A stretch of 64,000 bases of DNA, taken from contig CP129486.1 in assembly GCA_030584005.1 (NCBI GenBank), positions 371,556 to 435,555 on the forward strand. Reading direction: 5' to 3'. The notes beneath the pieces were generated by a model, which saw only the letters and a program-made list of their open reading frames with translations, was not told where the DNA came from and did not search any database. The number at the start of each line of letters is the position of its first letter. Within the stretch, counting starts at the first letter, position 1. Below, one piece after another: positions 17,485-24,904 of this stretch. Origin of the DNA: Bdellovibrionota bacterium (GTDB lineage: Bacteria > Bdellovibrionota_C > UBA2361 > JAFLCA01). A program made the translations under genes and the position numbers.

Positions 17485-18195
17485 ATGCAAGTGGCTACGA
17501 AGCGCTTTACCAAGTCAGATTACCTGCGGGCAGTCATCGCTCAGATTCCATTTTTTGAAAGCCTTAGTGAGGCAGAGCGTGCTCAGATTGTCGATTGCGC
17601 ACGTTGTGTCTCATATCGTCGTGATCAGTATGTATTTCGCGCCGGTGATACTGCCGAAGTAGGAGCATTCCTCGTGCAGGGGCTTGTAGCTCTCACCACC
17701 GCTGGTGCGCACGATCGCCCTCTCGGGATCGAGGTAATCGCCGCTCCTGAACCCTTTGGAGTCCTCGCAGTCATCAATCAGATCCCTTACCCGCTTTCAG
17801 CGCTCGTATTGGAGCCCGCTGTGACCATGGAAGTTCCTGCTGATATCATTAGGACAATAGTGGAACGATCCGCTCAACTAAAGAGTTCCCTCTTAGCCAT
17901 TGCCGCTTCACGCTTCTGTGAGGCCCAGCACGTTATCCAAAGCCTCGCCGGCTCATCGGCGCGCGCGCGCATCGCTTACGCATTGCTGCTTTTGTTGAAG
18001 CGGTTGAAGGCGCCCCGCTCTGGTCCGCCTCTCCTCCCCGTTACCCGTAAGCAGCTTGCTTGTCTTGGCGGAACTACGGTCGAAACGGCGATTAGAACGA
18101 TGAAGCAGTTCGAGCAGGAGGGCATCGTGCGCATGCCGAAGCTTCGGTGCGTGGAGATTGTAAGGCCAGACAGTCTTGAGCGCATTGCAGCCTAG
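17485..18195 (+). CDS. CRP/FNR family transcriptional regulator
   Basis: This is a cyclic-nucleotide-binding-fold regulator of 236 residues. The N-terminal sensor domain runs from IPFFESLSEAERAQIV through about residue 130, followed by a dimer helix. The C-terminal winged helix has LPVTRKQLACLGGTTVETA and then IRTMKQFEQEGIV. There is no FNR-type cluster of N-terminal cysteines, so a 4Fe-4S oxygen sensor is unlikely; a DNR-like heme/NO sensor or a cyclic-nucleotide type is possible. The ATG at 17485 is preferred because AGGAAG precedes it; a GTG at 17458 would add nine residues. It is monocistronic and divergent from nrdJ. The targets are unknown. Confidence 0.82.
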   Translation: MQVATKRFTKSDYLRAVIAQIPFFESLSEAERAQIVDCARCVSYRRDQYVFRAGDTAEVGAFLVQGLVALTTAGAHDRPLGIEVIAAPEPFGVLAVINQIPYPLSALVLEPAVTMEVPADIIRTIVERSAQLKSSLLAIAASRFCEAQHVIQSLAGSSARARIAYALLLLLKRLKAPRSGPPLLPVTRKQLACLGGTTVETAIRTMKQFEQEGIVRMPKLRCVEIVRPDSLERIAA

Positions 18196-18344
18196 CCGCG
18201 ATCCTAACAGCATCACGCCCGGTGTCTGATTCAGGCCATGCACCTTGGACCGACTAGTGCTTGCTTGGTCTTGTACTGAGGACTACCATACCGTGCGTAT
18301 TATGTGGGCGTCTGGGGACGACATTCCCATTATGGGCGGGATGT

Positions 18345-19859
18345 GTGAATCAAACAGCAGCGAGCGCAGAGTCAAACTCATCTGATTTACCGGAGCAGAA
18401 AGCTCTAAGGATTAATCTCGATCTCAGTATTTTTGGCACCTTTGCCGAAATCGGTGCCGGACAGGAGGTGGCTCGTCACTTCTTTCGAGCAGGCGGAGCC
18501 GCCGGAACTATTGCCAAGACCATGTCGGCATACGACATGACCTTCAGCGACGAGATATACGGCAAAGTGGGTCGCTATGTCTCTCTCGAACGGCTCATCA
18601 GCATGCTCGATCACGAGTACGATCTATTGCTTGACCGACTCGCCACCAAGCGCGGCAGCACCACCCGTTTTTTTGTGTTCGCTGATACCGTCGCGGCCCG
18701 CAGCTTCAAGAGCACTAATGAGTGCCATGGCTGGCTCGGTATTCGCTTCCAAGCCACCCCGCTCGAGCAGCCGAGTCAGGTGGTAATTCATCTGCGGCTA
18801 CTTGACCGGGAGAACTTGCAGCAGCAGCAGGCGCTGGGCAACGTCGGCGTGAATTTAATCCATGGCGCATTCTTCGCGAGAGAATCGGCTGAAGCGTTCA
18901 TCAGGCAGCTTTTGGATGGCGTCTCTACGGAGCGCATCGAGATTGACATGATTGAGTTCTCCGGCCCAGCATTTGCCCAGGTCAACAACAGGCTGGCCAG
19001 CATCATGCTGGTGAGGCAAGGGCTGACTCCGGCAGTGCTCTTCGCGCCCGACGGCAAGGTACTGCAGCCATCTGAGGTGCTGTACAAGCATCCCGTGCTC
19101 GTCGAGCGCGGCCGCTTCCAGCCGGTGACTCAAGTGCACATCGACATGCTGGAGCGGGCACGCAAAGCCTTTACCCAAGGGCTTGGCAAGATCGAGCGGG
19201 AACCGATCATTCTGTTTGAACTTACACTGAACAACCTGCTCGCTTCCGAGGGGCTATCGAATGAGGATCTGCTCGTGCATGCCGAGACGCTCACGGCGCT
19301 GGGACGCAAGGTGCTGATCTCAGAATTCCCTGAATCACATCGATTAATAACCTATTTTAGACGCTACACCTCCGAACCTCTCGGGGTAGTAGTGGGAGTT
19401 GACATCCTCCTGCAATTTTTCAATGAGGAGTTCTACTCCAATTTGAGCGGCGGAATATTGGAGGGACTGAGTCGATTCTTCCTCCGAAACGTACGTTTGT
19501 ATGTGTATCCGATGCTGCGGGATCGATACGTGCGGTTCCTTCAAAGCAGCGGATTGGGTGCCCTGCCGGCTGAGCCATCGCAGCTTCCGGAGGTCCTCGC
19601 CGCAGATGATATATCGGTGCAGAAGCGTCACCGACACCTGTACGATTATCTTGTCGATGCAGGCTTTATAACCTCGCTACGTGAATATGATAAGGAATGT
19701 TTACAGATCAATTCTCAACAGGTGAGCAAACTGCTTCTTGCCAATGATCCCGCCTGGGAGAAGTTCGTTCCCGCCCCCGCGGTTCAGGTGATTAAGTCCA
19801 AGGGGCTCACCAGGTTGGCCCAGCTGCGAAAAGAGCGCGCCGAGAAGGGTCCTGCCTAG
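18345..19859 (+). CDS. Conserved cytoplasmic protein of unknown function (about 500 residues)
   Basis: I recognise this as a widespread proteobacterial orphan family rather than a characterised enzyme. Its hallmark is the conserved N-terminal stretch LDLSIFGTFAEIGAGQEVAR, followed by GGAAGTIAKTMSAYDMT. Databases give such proteins inconsistent names, some of them probably wrong. No signal peptide or membrane helix is seen. The start is uncertain: the GTG at 18345 keeps the conserved block near the N-terminus, while a TTG at 18261 would add a hydrophobic leader with no clear ribosome site. The gene stands alone. Its stop codon lies inside a hairpin repeat. Confidence 0.7.
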   Translation: MNQTAASAESNSSDLPEQKALRINLDLSIFGTFAEIGAGQEVARHFFRAGGAAGTIAKTMSAYDMTFSDEIYGKVGRYVSLERLISMLDHEYDLLLDRLATKRGSTTRFFVFADTVAARSFKSTNECHGWLGIRFQATPLEQPSQVVIHLRLLDRENLQQQQALGNVGVNLIHGAFFARESAEAFIRQLLDGVSTERIEIDMIEFSGPAFAQVNNRLASIMLVRQGLTPAVLFAPDGKVLQPSEVLYKHPVLVERGRFQPVTQVHIDMLERARKAFTQGLGKIEREPIILFELTLNNLLASEGLSNEDLLVHAETLTALGRKVLISEFPESHRLITYFRRYTSEPLGVVVGVDILLQFFNEEFYSNLSGGILEGLSRFFLRNVRLYVYPMLRDRYVRFLQSSGLGALPAEPSQLPEVLAADDISVQKRHRHLYDYLVDAGFITSLREYDKECLQINSQQVSKLLLANDPAWEKFVPAPAVQVIKSKGLTRLAQLRKERAEKGPA

Positions 19860-19891
19860 CGATACACTGCACTTCATCAGTGTATCCCTAG
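19856..19891. repeat. REP-like palindrome / terminator, copy 1
   Basis: The hairpin CTAG-c-GATACACTG, loop CACTTCAT, CAGTGTATC-c-CTAG is nearly perfect and includes the stop codon of the upstream gene. Its right arm (CAGTGTATCCCTAG) resembles those of hairpins at 38876-38912 and 40351-40384. It probably ends transcription; it may belong to a dispersed palindromic repeat family. Confidence 0.55.
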
Positions 19892-19948
19892 AAGTGGGTT
19901 CAATAGGGTATCTCTAATCCACTTATTGCAACGCCGCCCCGCCGTGCG

Positions 19949-20605
19949 TTACTGCACTCTCAGGCGAATGTACGCAACCTCGTTGAATCCATGCACCACG
20001 CTTTTCCTTGGGATCGCTTCGCTATAATTGAGGTACATAACGGCAATTGGATCATTAAACCACTCTGGCTCCTCATCCCCCTCGGTGCACCTGATCTCGT
20101 CGCCTGCGAGTTCGATGCGCGCTTCGCCTATCTCTGAGCTGGCGTACATAAGTGCCATACGGAGCGCCTGCGTTGGCGACACGAGCACTCCTACAAGCTC
20201 TTCGTCATAGAGCATTTCAGGATCGAATCCGAGAACTCCTTTGACGCCGCCGTCATCGACCTCAAGTGAAACGCCGCCAAACGCACCATCATCCGTTGCA
20301 GTCTTCACAAAATCGGAGATTGGCCTCACGCTCCCGAAGGTTTGAGCAAGCTGCTCAAATGTATAATATATAGACAGAACTTCTTTCTCTTGGTCCAGTA
20401 AGGTCACTCCGACTCCGACGCACCTATCGTGCTGACTGTCATCAAGCGCGTTTCTCAGTACAATCGCCCGCCCCTCATGACTGACCCAACAACCGACCAG
20501 CTCCTCGACGGCAGCACTCGCCCCGAGCGCTTTCTTAGCCTCCTCGATCAGACGCTCCATGCCCTCGCCCGAATGCATCTCAATGCTACAGTTCGCACTG
20601 TCCAT
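19949..20605 (-). CDS. Hypothetical acidic protein, 218 residues
   Basis: No family was recognised. The protein is acidic, without signal peptide or membrane segment, and begins MDSANCSIEMHSGEGMERLI. It looks alpha/beta and has Asp/Glu-rich loops such as EVDDGG and CTEGDEEPEW. GGGGAGAGG sits at good spacing before the ATG, which supports a real gene. It is convergent with the preceding gene and preceded by a cluster of three hairpins at 20632-20738. Confidence 0.68.
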   Translation of the reverse strand: MDSANCSIEMHSGEGMERLIEEAKKALGASAAVEELVGCWVSHEGRAIVLRNALDDSQHDRCVGVGVTLLDQEKEVLSIYYTFEQLAQTFGSVRPISDFVKTATDDGAFGGVSLEVDDGGVKGVLGFDPEMLYDEELVGVLVSPTQALRMALMYASSEIGEARIELAGDEIRCTEGDEEPEWFNDPIAVMYLNYSEAIPRKSVVHGFNEVAYIRLRVQ

Positions 20606-20631
20606 GATCCTCTCCCCTCAGTAGAATTCAT

Positions 20632-20738
20632 TTTTTAAATGGCCGTCCCTGGCCATTTAAAAATCACTCCAAACGCCTCCGGCGTTTGCCGCTCCATCCC
20701 TGGCACGGCTAGAAGCTATTTGAAAAAATAGCTTCTAG
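20632..20738. repeat. Cluster of three consecutive perfect hairpins
   Basis: Three perfect inverted repeats follow one another. The first is a 13-base stem (20632-20644 with 20651-20663, loop GTCCCT). The second is AAACGCC-tcc-GGCGTTT (20671-20687). The third is a 13-base stem CTAGAAGCTATTT with loop GAAA (20709-20738). They lie between divergent genes. They could be terminators facing each other, an RNA element, or a repeat unit. Confidence 0.6.
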
Positions 20739-20872
20739 AATGTGTAGTTTCCGACTCCCTACCTGTTATCGGTGTTCCGTCGCCAAAGTTTCCGATCAGT
20801 TCGGGAACCTCTTGATGGGGTTGCATTTCCCCTTTTAAGCATCCGAGAAATGGGGCGATACTGCTTGACAGC

Positions 20873-22864
20873 ATGCCCAACGCAACTTTCTTTGACCGAC
20901 AGAACTCCGCGAGAAGGCTTACCCGACTTCTGTTGGCAGCCGAGGTTTTGTTCGTGCTGCTGCTCTCCCTCGGCACCTATTTCTTATTGGAAACTGCTGT
21001 TTACCTCATTCATGCGCTTTTGGTCATGCGTCAGGGCGGGGGCCCTCCCGATCGACCCGAGTTCAGCCTGTGGGGATTCTTGGCTGTCGGCGCCGCGACC
21101 ATGACCATTGTTTTAACCTCGACCTACCGGCGTTACCGAGAGTTAAGAAAAGGTGGAGTGTTTGTCGCCAAGCAGCTGGGGTGCCGACGCATCTACCCGA
21201 GCACTGAAGAACCCAGGGAAAAGCTGCTGCTCAATATTGTGGATGAGATCTCGATTGCCGCAGGGCGTCCTCCTCCCCTTATCTTCATACTGCAAGACGA
21301 AGGCATGATTAACGCATTCGCTGCAGGCTGGAGAGCCGACGGTGCGGTTATCGGACTTTCAGCGGGGGCGCTGCAGTACCTAGATCGAGATGAGCTGCAA
21401 GGGGTGGTCGCACATGAGTTCAGCCACATCCTAAACGGTGACGTCCAGCTGAATATGACACTCTCGGCGGTCATCCATGGAGTGAACATATTCCATGTTA
21501 TTGGACACTCCCTGCTTTCCCCTCCGAAGATGGAAGCTGCTCCCGTCCTTGAGCGCCCAGACTCGATCGGCATAACGCGTCGTTTTGATGCCGTACTGCC
21601 TTTCCCACTATTCATAGTTGGGGCTCTCTTTTACGGTTACGGACTGGCCGGGCGGCTATTCGCTACGCTGTTATGCGCAGCCGTATCCCGGCAGCGCGAA
21701 ATACTGGCCGATGCTCATGCAACGCAGTATACGCGCAACCCCGCCGGTATTGCCGGAGCACTTAAAAAGATCGGCGGACTCCAGGGTGAGATCGCACCAA
21801 CCCTCGCTCGTATGGACTCGTGTGGCCACTTCTTCTTCACCGCCTATACCGATGAGTTGATGCATTCCCTGCTATCATCTCATCCGCCCCTCACCGATCG
21901 GATACGATTGCTGGATGAAAGTTTCGACGGGGTGTACACCAGACCGCATCCAGTCGCCGCATACGACGGTCGGCACCTGCAGTCTGCATTCTATCTTGCG
22001 ACCACCCAGGACTTCTCGCGCCGCCGGGTCTCGATGAGGCAGGTCGATGTATCCGACTTTTCGGGAGTAGTCTCAGCGGCGGGGCTTGACCTCGCCGCTG
22101 CGCTGATCGAGCAGATCCCCCAGAGTCTCCGCCTATTAGCCTCGGAGCCATACGGAGCACGCGCAGTCCTCTACGCGCTCATGCTCAGCCGGGATGAAGA
22201 GCAGATGGTCCCTCAGGTTGATGTCATAATTCATAATGAGATTGACGAGCTCATTCGTGACCGTACTGCACTCGCCGTGCGTTTGGTTCGTCGTCTCGAC
22301 TTCGCCTATTATCTGCCCCTAGTGGACCTTGCAGTATTATCTCTTCGCGAGCTTTCCGCCGATGAGTATGAGCACTTCAAGGCGGTTTGTAGTGGCATAG
22401 CGGCAATGAAGCCCCTCCCCGATGACTTGGACTATGCGATTACCGCCATTGTCGAGCGTCAACTGGCCTGGAACTACAAACTTCAATCGATTACCCCACA
22501 GGTCTCCCGCGCGACCGAAGAGCTCAGCACCGCAGCGAGCATGCTGCTGGCCCTCCTCGCCCGCTGCGGTGCTGCCTCAGACAGTGCCGCCAAGGAATCC
22601 TATCGGCATGCCCGAACAGTGCTAGGCATTCGAGAGGTTGAGCAGCATCTGCCACCACCCGAACGATCACTCGATTCCTTTCGCCGATTTGTGCAGCTCC
22701 TTGCAGTTGCTGAGCTGGACTTTAAACGCAGGTTTTTGATGGCCGGCGCAGCGGCTATTGAACACGATGGATTCACCAGTGTGAAGGAGTGGACGATGCT
22801 CCAAGCGGTCGCCCAATCTATCGGTGTGCCATTGGCGGCCAAGCCGCCGCTGGAGCAGGATTAG
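20873..22864 (+). CDS. Membrane M48-family zinc metalloprotease
   Basis: This is an inner-membrane metalloprotease related to HtpX/Ste24, likely involved in membrane-protein quality control. It has 663 residues. Two N-terminal helices (about 20-50 and 67-84) precede the catalytic VVAHEFSHILNGD (H181, E182, H185), and the third zinc ligand is probably E276 in SRQREILADAHA. Two more hydrophobic segments (about 195-215 and 243-270) flank this region. The C-terminal half (about 350-663) is a long helical domain beyond the usual HtpX length of about 290 residues, as in a larger M48 subgroup. The ATG at 20873 follows a weak ribosome site. No LemA partner gene is adjacent. Confidence 0.88.
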   Translation: MPNATFFDRQNSARRLTRLLLAAEVLFVLLLSLGTYFLLETAVYLIHALLVMRQGGGPPDRPEFSLWGFLAVGAATMTIVLTSTYRRYRELRKGGVFVAKQLGCRRIYPSTEEPREKLLLNIVDEISIAAGRPPPLIFILQDEGMINAFAAGWRADGAVIGLSAGALQYLDRDELQGVVAHEFSHILNGDVQLNMTLSAVIHGVNIFHVIGHSLLSPPKMEAAPVLERPDSIGITRRFDAVLPFPLFIVGALFYGYGLAGRLFATLLCAAVSRQREILADAHATQYTRNPAGIAGALKKIGGLQGEIAPTLARMDSCGHFFFTAYTDELMHSLLSSHPPLTDRIRLLDESFDGVYTRPHPVAAYDGRHLQSAFYLATTQDFSRRRVSMRQVDVSDFSGVVSAAGLDLAAALIEQIPQSLRLLASEPYGARAVLYALMLSRDEEQMVPQVDVIIHNEIDELIRDRTALAVRLVRRLDFAYYLPLVDLAVLSLRELSADEYEHFKAVCSGIAAMKPLPDDLDYAITAIVERQLAWNYKLQSITPQVSRATEELSTAASMLLALLARCGAASDSAAKESYRHARTVLGIREVEQHLPPPERSLDSFRRFVQLLAVAELDFKRRFLMAGAAAIEHDGFTSVKEWTMLQAVAQSIGVPLAAKPPLEQD

Positions 22865-23204
22865 TTGTTTCCGCACCACAACTTCGGATGCGCGAAGTGG
22901 CACTCCTACTCCAAGCATTTATCAAGCTTGAGAGTGCTGCACAACATGATTGCCGAAACCATCAGCACCAAGCCTCATCGGTAACTCAAGCTCCCGCTTC
23001 GACGATTCAATAAGCCTCAAGCACTACCCTAAGGAATACTCGCAGCAGGCCGCCAGCGCTATCCGTTCGATTCGCTTAGACAATGCTGTGAAGAATCTAG
23101 GAGGCCAATCGTTCAATGCATTAGATGTTCCCTCTGCGTCCCAACCGCTAATAACTGTCCTCACATTAGGTGAAAAGGATGCGTTACGGTTCAAGCGAGG
23201 TTTT
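22865..23204. other. Intergenic stretch without recognised feature
   Basis: About 340 bases between the M48 protease and the cysteine-repeat protein. Open frames here only extend neighbours upstream and lack ribosome sites. No hairpin of note or RNA gene was seen. A promoter for the next gene is probable but not identifiable. Confidence 0.4.
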
Positions 23205-23723
23205 ATGAATTGCCGATTACTGTTGCTGCTCTTATGCTTGGGGACTACGAGTGTCGCCCATGCCGACCATGTTGACGATGGAGTCTCGTGCATAGCCGAT
23301 GCCGCTAGAGCGTACTCCCTATGCCTCAGCAACTGCCCTAACGAACTGCAATGTGAGAATATCCCGCTGAGCTGCTCGATTTATTGTTTCGAAAGGTATG
23401 CCGAGAACGTTGAGTGGTGTGAATCCTATTATTTCCAACTGGCAGGCACAGACGAGGCGGGTACTGGCCAGGCATATGCTGGAGCACATTACGCAGCGCC
23501 CTCATCCACCGTTCACGAGAGGAAGGACTGCTTCATTGAGCATAAGAAGTGTGTCTCTGAGGCTCATCGCGCCAACCTGGAGTGCGTGATAGGTTGCCCC
23601 GCAAACGAGAGGTGCGACAGAGATCCTGCCTGTGTCGACAGATGTGGTGGTGAAACCCGAAGCTCCCTCTTGATGTGTGACCACGAGCTTTCCGAATGTC
23701 GTGGAGCTGCGCCAGGCCAGTAG
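23205..23723 (+). CDS. Secreted cysteine-rich protein with duplicated six-Cys motif
   Basis: No named family is recognised. The mature protein follows a signal peptide (MNCRLLLLLLCLGTTSVAHA) and contains 16 cysteines in about 150 residues. Two halves share the pattern C-x3-C-x5-C-x5/6-C-x3-C-x10-C: first from CLSNCPNELQC to EWC, second from CVIGCPANERC to LMC. This implies an internal duplication and a disulfide-stabilised periplasmic or extracellular protein. The ATG at 23205 has GCGAGG upstream and gives a clean signal peptide; a longer frame to 22950 is not credible. Confidence 0.7.
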   Translation: MNCRLLLLLLCLGTTSVAHADHVDDGVSCIADAARAYSLCLSNCPNELQCENIPLSCSIYCFERYAENVEWCESYYFQLAGTDEAGTGQAYAGAHYAAPSSTVHERKDCFIEHKKCVSEAHRANLECVIGCPANERCDRDPACVDRCGGETRSSLLMCDHELSECRGAAPGQ

Positions 23724-23996
23724 AAGCGGAGTAGCAAGAGGGCCAAGGCATAGCAAATGCAAGAGCGCCGACAAGTCGAGCGCGCAGGCGTCCTATTAGG
23801 CCATTGAACACTCGCGACAAAGATGACGCGGCGGTGTCTATAGATTGGCACTCGAAGCAGGAGCCAATTTTGGTACGGTTTCTAGAGGCACGTGTAATTC
23901 ATGTTGAACCTGCGCGGCCATGCGCCAAGCCAAGCCGCATCGATTAGAGGGCGTTAGATCATTTTCTTGCATGGTTTAGTATGCTTTGATTCCGGG

Positions 23997-24449
23997 ATGC
24001 CGATGGCAGGATGCAAGCCACAATTGTGTTTATGGGTACAAAGGAGCATTGCGCTCTTAGTACTATTTCTATTTGGTCTACTATGGCCGCTAGACCTGCT
24101 CTGCAAGTTTGATTTGGCCTGGAACGGTCGACCTACTCAAGCACAGGTAATCGATTCATGGGAGATACAGGCCAAAAACGGGGATGTGATTCATCGCTAT
24201 CGAGTGCGCTTCCTCCATGAGGAACGTGCGCATGAAGCAACTATTGAAGCTCAGGGATTAGCAGTCGGAGAGACCCTTACTATCACCCATTCCCCTCTTT
24301 GGCCCTCATTTGCGCATCCTGGCTCAGAATTAGCCTCTCCTCCCGAGCCAGTGACCGTGTTCGCGCGACTGGTAATTGGCGCTATCTTTTGTGCTATCGC
24401 GATCTTGGTGCTGCTCCAACTTGCAAAGAGTACGCATTGCAAAATATGA
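23997..24449 (+). CDS. Small membrane protein with two TM helices (DUF3592-like)
   Basis: This membrane protein of unknown function has about 150 residues. An N-terminal helix (about 18-37, IALLVLFLFGLLWPLDLL) and a C-terminal helix (VFARLVIGAIFCAIAILVLL) flank a beta-rich middle region of about 75 residues. That region includes the phrase GDVIHRYRVRF, which recalls the DUF3592 layout. The start is uncertain among the ATGs at 23997 and 24003 and an upstream TTG at 23967. It stands alone between two secreted-protein genes. Confidence 0.5.
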   Translation: MPMAGCKPQLCLWVQRSIALLVLFLFGLLWPLDLLCKFDLAWNGRPTQAQVIDSWEIQAKNGDVIHRYRVRFLHEERAHEATIEAQGLAVGETLTITHSPLWPSFAHPGSELASPPEPVTVFARLVIGAIFCAIAILVLLQLAKSTHCKI

Positions 24450-24904
24450 AGTCCTGACACGGCTTGGACTTAACGGGGCAAGTGCATTTTATTGGGTCGC
24501 GTCGTACAGGATGCAAAAGAATCTTCGCTGCCCATCATGTTAATCGTGGGCCAATGGATTTAAGAAACTATGTGCTTAGATTCTCTTGTCGACCGCGATA
24601 TCAATACTTGGCCGCTACGTAGCCCTTTATGAATGGCCTGGCATAGGAAGAACATAAGGCGATTCCGTAGCGTGGGGATCGATATCGACAGGTACCCCAG
24701 TTCCGCAGAAGTTGCAGCCGATACTGCCTCGGCATACCCACCCCCAAGCCCGATCTAGCTGAAGTTTCAGTGACCTCAGCTAATGTGCAGATTACACACC
24801 TATTTTTGCGGTGCCCCATCTTTTATTTCGGATGTTCTGTTACGGCACCGTGATTGCATGACACTTGCAGAGGAGCTGTAAGTGCATCCTGCGAATGGGG
24901 TCGT
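24450..24904. other. Intergenic stretch without recognised gene
   Basis: About 455 bases. Small frames on both strands have no ribosome site or recognisable product. No strong hairpin or RNA gene was found. The last part should hold the promoter of the dockerin-bearing protein. Confidence 0.4.

Noticed and set aside
22950..23204. N-terminal extension of the cysteine-rich protein
   Set aside because: A clear signal peptide with its own ATG and ribosome site begins at 23205; the extension has neither.
24601..24819. Minus-strand 72-residue frame in the intergenic region
   Set aside because: No ribosome site, no recognisable product, and composition like the surrounding noncoding sequence.
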